This document shows, in pieces, positions 37,590 through 45,473 of a stretch of 64,000 nt of DNA. The stretch comes from Adhaeribacter rhizoryzae (GTDB taxonomy: Bacteria; Bacteroidota; Bacteroidia; Cytophagales; Hymenobacteraceae), in contig NZ_VWSF01000027.1 of NCBI RefSeq assembly GCF_008629685.1, positions 1-64,000 of the forward strand, given 5' to 3'. The notes under the pieces were generated by a model. It searched no databases, had not been told where the DNA came from, and saw only the letters and a program-made list of their open reading frames with translations. The translations under genes and the position numbers were made by a program. Position 1 is the first letter of the stretch; every line of letters starts with the position of its first letter.

Positions 37590-38468
37590 TTATGCTTTCG
37601 GATGCGCTTTATCGAAAATAGACTTCAGCTTTTCGATAGAGTTATGTGTGTAAACCTGGGTAGCCGCCAAACTCGTATGCCCCAACAAATCCTTGATAGC
37701 ATTCAGGTCGGCACCCTTATTTAATAAATGGGTAGCAAACGAATGGCGCAATACGTGCGGACTGGCGTGTTCGGAGGTGGTTATTAAACTCAGGTGTTTT
37801 TTCACAATTCTATAAACAAGCTTAGGATAAAGCGGAAGCGCTTTCTTAGTAACGAGCAGTTTTGCGGTTAAGTTATCCGGAAATTTGCTTTTTTTCTTTT
37901 CCAGGTATTTTTCAATGCTTATTAGAAGGGTATCATTGATTGGTACAATTCTTTCTTTGTTGCCTTTACCAGTTACCCGTACGGTTTTACCAGTCATGTT
38001 TAAATCTTCATCGGCAATGCCAATCAGTTCGGCCAGCCGAATGCCGGTGCCGTACAAAAATTCCAGAATAAGCTTATCGCGCTGTCCTTCAAAAGTATCT
38101 TCAAAGGCAAAAGCATCTAAATATTTATTAAACGTTTCTTCTGAAACAAAAGCCGGTAATTTTTTTGAAGTTTTAGGTGGTTTCAGCCGCAACATAGGAT
38201 TTTTGGTAATGCGGTTGTTGCGAAGTAAAAACTTGTAGTACGAACGTAAACAAGCTATTTTGCGGTTAACGGTGCGGGCATCCAGGTCTTTTTGCACCAA
38301 CGAAACAATCCAGGACCGAATAATTGCGTGGTCGGCTTCGGCCGGATCAGTTATATTGTAAACAGAAGCTAAGTAAGCAGAAAATTGTCCGAGATCGGTT
38401 TGGTACGAGAGCAGCGTATGGGGGCTGTAGCGTTTCTCGTACCGCAGGTATTTAAAAAATAATTCCAT
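37590..38468 (-). CDS. XerC/XerD-type tyrosine recombinase
   Basis: This 292-residue site-specific recombinase has an N-terminal SAM-like DNA-binding domain (residues 3-90) and a catalytic domain. The catalytic residues are visible: Arg in GTGIRLAELIG, Lys in GKGNKER, His-x-x-Arg in PHVLRHSFATHLL, His in LLGHTSLAATQVY and the nucleophilic Tyr in the same segment (VYTHNSIEKL). The position between rpsU and hpf in Bacteroidota marks a chromosomal copy, probably used in chromosome dimer resolution and not in a mobile element. A start two codons upstream is possible. Confidence 0.9.
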   Translation of the reverse strand: MELFFKYLRYEKRYSPHTLLSYQTDLGQFSAYLASVYNITDPAEADHAIIRSWIVSLVQKDLDARTVNRKIACLRSYYKFLLRNNRITKNPMLRLKPPKTSKKLPAFVSEETFNKYLDAFAFEDTFEGQRDKLILEFLYGTGIRLAELIGIADEDLNMTGKTVRVTGKGNKERIVPINDTLLISIEKYLEKKKSKFPDNLTAKLLVTKKALPLYPKLVYRIVKKHLSLITTSEHASPHVLRHSFATHLLNKGADLNAIKDLLGHTSLAATQVYTHNSIEKLKSIFDKAHPKA

Positions 38469-38473
38469 AAACA

Positions 38474-38503
38474 AGTGGCTGTGCCATATCCTACACAGCC
38501 ACT
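38474..38503. terminator. Hairpin between rpsU and xerC-like gene
   Basis: AGTGGCTGTG and CACAGCCACT form a perfect 10-bp stem with a 10-base loop. On the minus strand it is followed by TTGTTTATGG and not a pure T-run, so it may be an attenuator between rpsU and xerC, not a full stop. Confidence 0.6.
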
Positions 38504-38542
38504 AATTTATGGAATTAAACTATTAAAGCTAGTAGCTAAGTA

Positions 38543-38737
38543 CTAGTAATTTTCGGTAGCGAAAAGTTGTTGCTTGTAAACAGCTCTCTCTCTTTGTCTT
38601 TTCTTAGACACAGATGGTTTTTCAAAATACGTGCGGGCGCGTAATTCTTTCAGAACGCCGGTTCTTTCAAATTTCTTCTTGAATCTTTTAAGAGCTCTGT
38701 CTACTGACTCGTTATCTTTTACGTTAACAATTATCAT
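38543..38737 (-). CDS. rpsU: 30S ribosomal protein S21
   Basis: This 64-residue ribosomal protein S21 is basic and follows the family pattern: MIIVNVKDNESVDRALKRFK, then KFERTGVLKELRARTYFEKPS and KRQRERAVYKQQ. The start at 38737 is chosen because the upstream 15 codons have no family match. It is the first gene of an rpsU-xerC-hpf transcript. In Bacteroidota S21 contacts the 3' end of 16S rRNA and contributes to the weak use of Shine-Dalgarno pairing. Confidence 0.95.
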   Translation of the reverse strand: MIIVNVKDNESVDRALKRFKKKFERTGVLKELRARTYFEKPSVSKKRQRERAVYKQQLFATENY

Positions 38738-38769
38738 GTTTAAATATTTGTATTTTTCTTTCAGGATTG

Positions 38770-38799
38770 CAAATGTAAGCAATTAATACTGAAAATCAA
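38770..38799 (-). promoter_or_regulatory. Promoter for rpsU
   Basis: On the minus strand TACATTTG (38770-38777) is an exact TAnnTTTG -7 box and TTGATTTT lies at -33 spacing (22 bases start to start). It gives a leader of about 30 bases. Confidence 0.65.
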
Positions 38800-38865
38800 G
38801 GAGAAGGTTTAAATTTTAAATATTTTTAAACGCTACCTTTTACTTACCCTACTTACCCTCTATAA

Positions 38866-40005
38866 TTACCGCAGTACTTCCCGCGCAATCACCAGTTTTT
38901 GAATTTCGGAAGTGCCTTCGCCAATGGTGCAGAGTTTGGCATCGCGGTAATATTTTTCGGCTGGATAATCTTTAGTGTAGCCGTAACCGCCAAATATTTG
39001 CACGCCTTCAGTAGCCGCTCTTACCGCCACTTCTGAGGCATAATATTTAGCCATTGCCGATTCTTTAGTCGCATTTATACCCCGGTTTTTCAAATCAGCA
39101 GCCCGGTAAGTAAGCAGCGCTGCCGCTTCTATTTCAGTAGCAATATCGGCCAGTTTAAAAGAAATACCCTGAAAATGAGCAATAGGTTGGTTAAACTGCC
39201 GGCGTTGCTGGGCGTAGGCTAAAGCCGCTTCGTAAGCTCCCTGGGCTATGCCCAGGCTTAAAGCTGCAATCGAAATTCGTCCGCCATCCAGCACCTTCAT
39301 CGACTGTACAAAGCCGTCACCAACCTGCCCCAGAATATTGTCTTTATGCACCCGACAATCCTGCATAATCAGTTCGGTAGTTTCGGAGGCCCGCATGCCC
39401 AGTTTATTTTCTTTTCTGCCGTGGCTAAAGCCTTCGTGCGGTTTTTCTATTACAAAAGCCGTCATGCCGTGCGAATCGCCTACTTCGCCGGTACGGGCTA
39501 TAACTACCGCTATGTTGCCCGATTTACCATGGGTAATAAAGTTTTTGGCACCATTTAGTACATAATAATCGCCATCGGGCACTGCCACCGTACGCATATT
39601 GCCGGCATCGGAACCAGTGTTGGGTTCGGTTAAACCCCAGGCACCAATCCATTCGGCGGTTGCTAGTTTGGGTAACCAGCGTTGTTTTTGTGCTTCGTTG
39701 CCAAATTGCAAAATATGGCCGGTACACAAAGAGTTATGGGCCGCTACCGATAAACCAATAGAACCATCAATTTTGGCTATTTCGGCTATGGCCGTTACGT
39801 ATTCCGGATACCCGAAACCAGCGCCCCCGTATTGCTCCGGCACCAATACTCCCATCAGGCCCAGTTCGCCTAATTGTTTAAAAACTTCGATCGGAAATTT
39901 CTGGCTTTCGTCCCAGTCCATCATGTAAGGCCGAATATGTCTGGCTCCAAAATCCCGTACCATCTGGGCAATTATTTCCTGATTTTCCGTTTTAACTAAA
40001 TTCAT
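38866..40005 (-). CDS. Acyl-CoA dehydrogenase
   Basis: This 379-residue FAD enzyme oxidises acyl-CoA to trans-2-enoyl-CoA in fatty acid or branched-chain amino acid breakdown. It has the N-terminal helical domain, the middle beta domain ([30 protein letters not shown]), and the C-terminal helical domain with [26 protein letters not shown] segment and the catalytic-site signature IGEGTSEIQ. The catalytic Glu is in that segment. The length is normal. It appears monocistronic. Confidence 0.93.
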   Translation of the reverse strand: MNLVKTENQEIIAQMVRDFGARHIRPYMMDWDESQKFPIEVFKQLGELGLMGVLVPEQYGGAGFGYPEYVTAIAEIAKIDGSIGLSVAAHNSLCTGHILQFGNEAQKQRWLPKLATAEWIGAWGLTEPNTGSDAGNMRTVAVPDGDYYVLNGAKNFITHGKSGNIAVVIARTGEVGDSHGMTAFVIEKPHEGFSHGRKENKLGMRASETTELIMQDCRVHKDNILGQVGDGFVQSMKVLDGGRISIAALSLGIAQGAYEAALAYAQQRRQFNQPIAHFQGISFKLADIATEIEAAALLTYRAADLKNRGINATKESAMAKYYASEVAVRAATEGVQIFGGYGYTKDYPAEKYYRDAKLCTIGEGTSEIQKLVIAREVLR

Positions 40006-40035
40006 GTGGTGTTGCCTGGTTGTTGGTTACGGTGT

Positions 40036-40065
40036 TATTACAAGATAATAAAATATATAGTTTTG
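40036..40065 (+). promoter_or_regulatory. Candidate promoter upstream of the wza operon
   Basis: TAGTTTTG (40058-40065) matches TAnnTTTG exactly; the -33 element is poorly defined. It would drive the small frame at 40076 and the wza-wzc-cpsB genes. Confidence 0.45.
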
Positions 40066-40075
40066 AAAGGAGGAA

Positions 40076-40261
40076 TTGAAAAGATTTTTGCGGACATTAT
40101 TGGCCTTGTTTGTAAACCGTGCGCCAAAATACCGAAGATTAGAGCCAGTTGCAGACGAAATATTACCCGATGCCGGCACAATATCTTTTGATACCCGCCT
40201 GATTTTGTTTTACTTTGCAGGCGTTTTGTTAAAAATTAATTTAACAGAACCCAATATTTAG
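40076..40261 (+). CDS. Possible small protein with a strong Shine-Dalgarno, before wza
   Basis: A 61-codon frame starts at TTG 40076, six bases after AAAGGAGG (40066-40073), which is an almost perfect Shine-Dalgarno, unusual in this window. The encoded peptide is basic at its N-terminus (MKRFLRTLLALFVNR), has a short hydrophobic segment near the end (RLILFYFAGVLLKINL) and ends 23 bases before the wza ATG. I recognise no family. A chance frame remains possible, but the promoter, the SD and the spacing to wza all point to translation. Confidence 0.4.
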   Translation: MKRFLRTLLALFVNRAPKYRRLEPVADEILPDAGTISFDTRLILFYFAGVLLKINLTEPNI

Positions 40262-40284
40262 TTAACTCTTTTTTCTTGTATTAA

Positions 40285-41169
40285 ATGCAAGCTATTCTTA
40301 AGCCTAATTTACTCCGTCTTTTTATAATCCTTTTTGCCCTTTCTTTTTATTCCTGTCGCAGCTATAACCAGAATATTATGTTCCGGGGCGAAGGGAGTGT
40401 TAACCTGGATAAGCTAAAACAATCTTTGGCTAACGTAGAGCGCAATTATATTATTCAGCCGAACGATTACCTGGATGTACGGGTTTATACCAATAAAGGT
40501 GAACGGATTTTTGACCCGAATGGAGAGTTGCCTTTTGGTGCGCCGGGTGGAGGTGCTAGCCAGCGAGGAGGTAATCGAACTAGCGGGGGGCAAAATAATC
40601 AGATTAGCAACTCTCAGTTTTTGGTCCAATATGATGGAAGGATAAAGTTGCCGATGGTGGATTATGTGAAAGTAACGGGCTTGACCTTATTACAGGCGGA
40701 TAGTCTACTACAGACACTTTATGCAACGTATTATGTTGATCCATTCGTAACAACGCAGGTTACAAATAATCGTGTGTTCGTATTGGGCTCTCCGGGAGGG
40801 CAAGTTATCCCAATGACCAATGATAACATGAACCTGTTGGAAGTTATTGCTTTAGCTGGGGGAGTTGATGGAGGTAGAAGTGGAGGGGGAACTGCTCTTG
40901 GACAATCGCGATTTGGTCGTGCTGATAAAATAAAAATTATTCGGAATTACATGGATCATGACCCAATTGTGCAGGTGGTGGATTTAACCACAATTGCAGG
41001 ATTAAAACAGGCGAGCCTGCATATTGAACCAAACGATGTGATTTACATAGAACCAAACCAGCGGTTATTTTTTGAAGTTTTCCGGGAAATTGCGCCAATT
41101 GTGAGTACTGTATTAGGCACGGCAAGTGCTATTATTACTACTGTTTTATTAGTAAACAATTTAAAGTAG
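40285..41169 (+). CDS. Outer membrane polysaccharide export lipoprotein (Wza-like)
   Basis: This 294-residue lipoprotein forms the outer-membrane export channel for exopolysaccharide or capsule. It has a signal peptide with lipobox FYSC (Cys24), the polysaccharide export domain (YIIQPNDYLDVRVYTNKGE), a Gly/Arg/Asn-rich insert at about residues 85-112, an SLBB domain (VFVLGSPGGQVIPMTNDNMNLLEVIALAGGV), and a hydrophobic C-terminal segment (VSTVLGTASAIITTVLLV). It lies directly upstream of the Wzc-like kinase. Confidence 0.88.
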   Translation: MQAILKPNLLRLFIILFALSFYSCRSYNQNIMFRGEGSVNLDKLKQSLANVERNYIIQPNDYLDVRVYTNKGERIFDPNGELPFGAPGGGASQRGGNRTSGGQNNQISNSQFLVQYDGRIKLPMVDYVKVTGLTLLQADSLLQTLYATYYVDPFVTTQVTNNRVFVLGSPGGQVIPMTNDNMNLLEVIALAGGVDGGRSGGGTALGQSRFGRADKIKIIRNYMDHDPIVQVVDLTTIAGLKQASLHIEPNDVIYIEPNQRLFFEVFREIAPIVSTVLGTASAIITTVLLVNNLK

Positions 41170-41221
41170 TTCTGAGTAGGTATATTGAAGTTAATCAATA
41201 TTAATAAATATTAGCTAGTTA

Positions 41222-43648
41222 ATGGCATTAGAAAAATTCGCCGACATTGATGAACTCAACAGCAGAGTTACTGATACGGATTCAGAAGAGGAAGGCGGTA
41301 GTGACGTAGATTTTGTAACGCTTCTGGCTGTAGCCCGCAAAAGCTTAGTTTGGGTGATTTTACTCATTTTGCTGGGGCTTACAGCTTCTTATTTGTTTTT
41401 ACGATATACCAAACCAATCTACAAATCATCATCTATTATTAAAATAGACGAGCAATCACAAGCGGGTGCATTAGGTTTAGGTGGTCCTCTAAGTGACCAG
41501 CAAGCTATTTCTTCTTTATCCGGGGAAATAGAATTAATTAAATCTGATTTAATATACGAGAACCTGAAGCGGCGGCTTAATTTGAATGTAAGTTATTATG
41601 CATTGGGGAATGTATTAAGCGAAGAATTGTATAATAATTCGCCATTTAAAATTACGTATGATATAAAAGACGGAAGATTCTACAACAAAAAAATTAATGT
41701 GGATTTTCTGGATGCGAACCGTTTCAGGCTGTCGTATCTGGTGGGAGAAGAAGAAATTTCCGGCGATTACCGCTTTGGTGAAAAGATCGATAAAAAAGAA
41801 ATCAGCTTAACACTTTACCCCAACAATAATTTTGGCGAAGGTACCCTGGACGGTAAATATTACTTTGTTATAAATAGTGATGGTGCCCTGAATGCCTATT
41901 TTAACCAAAACCTTTCGGTAGAAATTGTTAATCCAGATGCCCATACCGTTGGTATTTTTTTTACCGATTTTAATCCGGCCAAAGCCCGCGATATTGTAAA
42001 TAAAATAGATTCGGCTTACCTCGAACAGAAGATCAGGCAAAAAAACTTAGCTACCAGTCAGATAGAACAATTTCTGAACGAACAGCTAAAAGAAACCCAG
42101 GATAACTTGGCTAACTCAGAAGGGAAAATGGAAAACTTTGTGCGTGAAAACAGAACGTACGATGTTAAAGCCGATGTAAGTACCCAAATAAGCAAGCTGG
42201 AAGAATTAGGCAAAGCGCGTCTGGATTTAAGTATGCGGATATCGCTCTTACGGGATGTAGCTCAGTTGATAAATAACGATAGTGAGTTGGATCAGGTAAT
42301 TCCGTCCTTAAAGGCCGTAGAAGATCAGGAGTTAAGCCAGCGAATAGCCGAACTCAGCGACATGCAGCTTTATTACAAATTGCTACTACGCTCTTATAAA
42401 CCCGAAACCGAAGCCGTAAAACGTGCCCAGAAAGAAATAAGCCTGACGAAAGAAGCTGCCAGTAAATTATTGGACCAGAATATTCAGCTGCTGGAAAAAG
42501 AAATAGCTACCATTAACGGCAACATGGGTACAATAGAAGGTAAGCTACAAAGTATGCCGCAAAAAGAAACCGAACGGGCCCGTTTAGCCCGGGTTTTTGG
42601 CCTTTACGAGAAATACTACCTGAGTTTGATGGATAAAAAGGTAGAATACGGTATTTCCAAAGCAGGTACAGTCGCTGACTTTCAAATTCTATCGCCGGCT
42701 TCGCTGCCCAGTAAGCCAATATCTCCAGACCGAATGATTGTATATGCCATTGGTTTAGCTAGTGGTTTAATGCTGGGCATTGGTTTAATTGCTGGTCGGT
42801 ACTTTATGCACAACACCGTTACGAGTGTGGCTGAGATTGAGCGTAGCACAAAAGCCGCTGTACTAGGAGTTGTACCATCTTATACCCGCGAAAAACTTAA
42901 TATTTCAAAACTGATTGTCGATAAAAACCCCAAATCGGCTATTAGTGAGTCTATCCGCTCTATCCGGACTAATCTGGAGTTTATAAATGCATCTTCTAAA
43001 AAGAAACGTCTAATATCGGTTACCTCTACCGTAAGCGGCGAAGGTAAAACTTTTGTGGCCGTAAATCTGGGGGGTATCATTGCTTTATCGGATCAGAAAG
43101 TAATTGTTCTGGACTTGGATTTACGTAAACCTAAAGTACACTTAGCTTTCGAAACCGAAAATATTATTGGAATAAGTACCATCCTGATAGGCAAACATTC
43201 AGTGCAGGAGTGTATCCAGCAAAGTAATATTCCTAATCTGCATTTTGTTTCGGCTGGCCCAACACCTCCTAATCCGTCGGAGCTAATTTTAAATACCCGT
43301 TTCGACGAAATGCTGGAGGAATTGTACCAACTGTACGATGTGGTAATTGTGGATACGCCACCGGTAGGGCTGGTAACCGATGGGATTTTAGTTATGCGCA
43401 AAGCCGATGTGCCTATTTATATTGTTCGGGCCGATTATTCGAAGAAGTCGTTCCTGAAGAATATAAACAAGATTATGAAAACAAATAACTTTACCCGACT
43501 TACTGTAATTCTGAACGATGCTAAAGGCATGGCTGCAGGTTATGGTTACGGTTATGGTTACGGCTACGGCTATGGTTACGGGAATGCTTACTACGACGAT
43601 GAAGTCCGGGAAAGTCCTTGGAAGCGTTTCAGAAGAACCTTTATGTAA
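41222..43648 (+). CDS. Wzc-like polysaccharide co-polymerase / tyrosine autokinase
   Basis: This 808-residue inner-membrane protein controls polysaccharide chain length and export and autophosphorylates on tyrosine. A Wzz domain with two TM segments (about 36-62 and 503-522) encloses a large periplasmic region with a long coiled-coil (about 280-460). The cytoplasmic BY-kinase has Walker A SGEGKTF near residue 605, Walker A' VLDLDLRKPK, and Walker B VIVDTPPVG. The C-terminal tyrosine cluster is a run of seven Gly-Tyr repeats followed by NAYYDDE, encoded by a 42-base hexamer tract at 43538-43579. The phosphatase partner is the next gene. Confidence 0.93.
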   Translation: MALEKFADIDELNSRVTDTDSEEEGGSDVDFVTLLAVARKSLVWVILLILLGLTASYLFLRYTKPIYKSSSIIKIDEQSQAGALGLGGPLSDQQAISSLSGEIELIKSDLIYENLKRRLNLNVSYYALGNVLSEELYNNSPFKITYDIKDGRFYNKKINVDFLDANRFRLSYLVGEEEISGDYRFGEKIDKKEISLTLYPNNNFGEGTLDGKYYFVINSDGALNAYFNQNLSVEIVNPDAHTVGIFFTDFNPAKARDIVNKIDSAYLEQKIRQKNLATSQIEQFLNEQLKETQDNLANSEGKMENFVRENRTYDVKADVSTQISKLEELGKARLDLSMRISLLRDVAQLINNDSELDQVIPSLKAVEDQELSQRIAELSDMQLYYKLLLRSYKPETEAVKRAQKEISLTKEAASKLLDQNIQLLEKEIATINGNMGTIEGKLQSMPQKETERARLARVFGLYEKYYLSLMDKKVEYGISKAGTVADFQILSPASLPSKPISPDRMIVYAIGLASGLMLGIGLIAGRYFMHNTVTSVAEIERSTKAAVLGVVPSYTREKLNISKLIVDKNPKSAISESIRSIRTNLEFINASSKKKRLISVTSTVSGEGKTFVAVNLGGIIALSDQKVIVLDLDLRKPKVHLAFETENIIGISTILIGKHSVQECIQQSNIPNLHFVSAGPTPPNPSELILNTRFDEMLEELYQLYDVVIVDTPPVGLVTDGILVMRKADVPIYIVRADYSKKSFLKNINKIMKTNNFTRLTVILNDAKGMAAGYGYGYGYGYGYGYGNAYYDDEVRESPWKRFRRTFM
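43538..43579 (+). repeat. Hexamer repeat encoding (Gly-Tyr)7 at the Wzc C-terminus
   Basis: Seven copies of GGN-TAY follow one another (GGTTATGGTTACGGT and so on). Loss or gain of a copy keeps the frame and changes the number of phosphorylatable tyrosines by one each. Confidence 0.95.
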
Positions 43649-43656
43649 TATTCTGA

Positions 43657-44400
43657 ATGTTAACGGCTTTTAAGAAGTTTTTCCGGAAAAATAATAACGG
43701 CAGCCCGTTTGCCGAAATAGCCGTAGATATGCATTCGCATCTTTTACCCGGCTTAGACGATGGCGCGGATACTATAGAAAAATCGCTGGAAATGATACAA
43801 GTTCTAGGCGATTTAGGCTACCGCAAGCTTATTCTTACCCCGCATATTATGGGCGATTTTTACCGGAATACACCTACTGGTATCCGGGAAAAACTAGCTT
43901 TGGTAAGAACGGCGGTAAAGGAAAAAGGCTGGGAAATGGAGTTGGATTGTGCCGCCGAATATTACCTAGACGAATGGTTTTTAGGTAAAATAAAAGCCGA
44001 AGAGCCGCTGTTGAGCTTTGGCGAAAATTACGTTTTAATTGAAACTTCCTACATAAATGAGCCTTTCAACTTTAAAGAAATTATTTTTTCGCTGAAAGCC
44101 GCCGGCTACATGCCGGTACTGGCACATCCGGAGCGGTATACATACTTATATAACCGACTAGATGCCCTGGAAGAAATGCATGATCTAGGGGTTTTATTTC
44201 AGCTAAACCTTAATTCGTTTTCGGGTTATTACTCGCAGGCAGCTAAAAAGGTAGCCGAAAAGTTGGTAGATTTAAAACTCGTACATTTTGTCGGGAGCGA
44301 TGCGCATGCGCTCCGGCACCTGGAAATATTACCCAAAGCCGCTGCCAGCTCTTATTTTAAAAAAGCATTGGCTTTGCCCTTGCGCAACCCGCAACTTTAA
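43657..44400 (+). CDS. CpsB-like tyrosine-protein phosphatase (PHP fold)
   Basis: This 247-residue metal-dependent PHP phosphatase has the family start DMHSHLLPGLDDGADTIEKSLEM, the KLILTPHIMGDFYRN segment, VLAHPERY and FVGSDAHALR, all of which supply metal ligands. It dephosphorylates the tyrosine cluster of the Wzc-like kinase encoded 8 bases upstream. Together the two set the phosphorylation level and so polymer length or export. Confidence 0.93.
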   Translation: MLTAFKKFFRKNNNGSPFAEIAVDMHSHLLPGLDDGADTIEKSLEMIQVLGDLGYRKLILTPHIMGDFYRNTPTGIREKLALVRTAVKEKGWEMELDCAAEYYLDEWFLGKIKAEEPLLSFGENYVLIETSYINEPFNFKEIIFSLKAAGYMPVLAHPERYTYLYNRLDALEEMHDLGVLFQLNLNSFSGYYSQAAKKVAEKLVDLKLVHFVGSDAHALRHLEILPKAAASSYFKKALALPLRNPQL

Positions 44401-44419
44401 TTTCTAAAACTTCCTGCCA

Positions 44420-45406
44420 ATGATTTTTATTACCGGGGGTACGGGCCTGATTGGCAGCTTTCTGATCCGGAAATTGCTGGCCGATGGGGCGTCGCTAAAA
44501 GTATTGTACCGGCAGCACATTCCCACCGAATTTAAAAACGAAAGCAGAATAGAATGGATTAAAGGCGACATTTTAGATACTACTTTAATGCGCGACACCA
44601 TCCGAGAGGTGAGCCAGGTTTACCATTGTGCCGGTTTAGTTTCGTATGCGCCCCAGGATGCCGCTTTGTTAAAGGAAATTAATGTAACCGGTACGGCCAA
44701 TATCGTAGATGCTTGTCTGGAAAACCCGGGTGTTAAGTTATGCCACGTTAGTTCAGTTGCCGCCATTGGGCACGTTAAAGGCAAACAAATTTTAACCGAA
44801 GAAACTAAGTGGGATTTGAATGCTGCACATTCGGCTTACGCTAATTCTAAATATTTCGGCGAACTGGAAGTGTGGCGGGGAGTTGCCGAAGGGCTGCAGG
44901 CCGTTATTGTAAACCCCTCGGTGGTATTGGGGCCAGCTTCCGACTGGAGCCGGAGCAGCACCCAATTATTTAAATACGTTTTTGAAGAACGTAAATTTTA
45001 TACCCGGGGCAGCGCGAATTTTGTGGATGTAAGGGATGTTATTAAGGCAATGACTGCTTTGATGCAGGCTGATATTAGCGGTGATCGCTTTATTTTAAAT
45101 GCCGGTTTGCTGTCGTACGAAGCATTTTTTAACCAGGTGGCCGGTTGTCTGCAGAAAAAAGCACCTTCGGTAAAAGTCCCCGGGGTATTAACCGAAATAA
45201 TTTGGCGGGCTGAGGCCGTACGATCTTTTTTTACCCGTAAAAGACCTTTAATAACTAAAGAAACGGCCCGTATTGCCAAAAAGAAACACATGTACAGCAA
45301 CGAGAAAATTAAAACCAAGCTTGGATTGGAGTTTGTACCGCTAACCCAAACCATTAATTGGTGCTGCCAGGAACTTAACCAGTTGCATCGGGCCCAATTA
45401 GCTTAG
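44420..45406 (+). CDS. NAD-dependent epimerase/dehydratase (extended SDR)
   Basis: This 328-residue Rossmann-fold protein has GGTGLIGSFL at residues 6-15, GDILDTTLM, CHVSSVAAIG and the catalytic YANSK. The C-terminal part (EGLQAVIVNPSVVLGP ... RGSANFVDVRDVIKAM) fits the extended SDR family. It is 20 bases after cpsB and probably in the same transcript. The substrate is unknown; both sugar nucleotides and other alcohols or ketones are possible. Confidence 0.87.
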   Translation: MIFITGGTGLIGSFLIRKLLADGASLKVLYRQHIPTEFKNESRIEWIKGDILDTTLMRDTIREVSQVYHCAGLVSYAPQDAALLKEINVTGTANIVDACLENPGVKLCHVSSVAAIGHVKGKQILTEETKWDLNAAHSAYANSKYFGELEVWRGVAEGLQAVIVNPSVVLGPASDWSRSSTQLFKYVFEERKFYTRGSANFVDVRDVIKAMTALMQADISGDRFILNAGLLSYEAFFNQVAGCLQKKAPSVKVPGVLTEIIWRAEAVRSFFTRKRPLITKETARIAKKKHMYSNEKIKTKLGLEFVPLTQTINWCCQELNQLHRAQLA

Positions 45407-45420
45407 GTTAAAAGTAATGC

Positions 45421-45450
45421 TTGTTGTTAGAAAAAGAGGCTGTATTTTTG
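45421..45450 (+). promoter_or_regulatory. Promoter for the TPR gene
   Basis: TATTTTTG (45443-45450) matches TAnnTTTG exactly; TTGTTG at 45421 is at the right -33 spacing (22 bases start to start). Confidence 0.5.
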
Positions 45451-45473
45451 CAGCGGAAAGGAGACCCCGATAG

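Noticed and set aside
37590-38468. Tyrosine recombinase as evidence for an integrated mobile element
   Set aside because: Its place between rpsU and hpf and the absence of attachment-site repeats fit a chromosomal Xer-type copy.
40006-40191. Plus-strand frame of 61 codons beginning with ATG at 40006
   Set aside because: It starts next to the acyl-CoA dehydrogenase start on the other strand, has no ribosome-binding signal, and its cysteine- and lysine-rich end has no pattern; the frame at 40076 is better supported.
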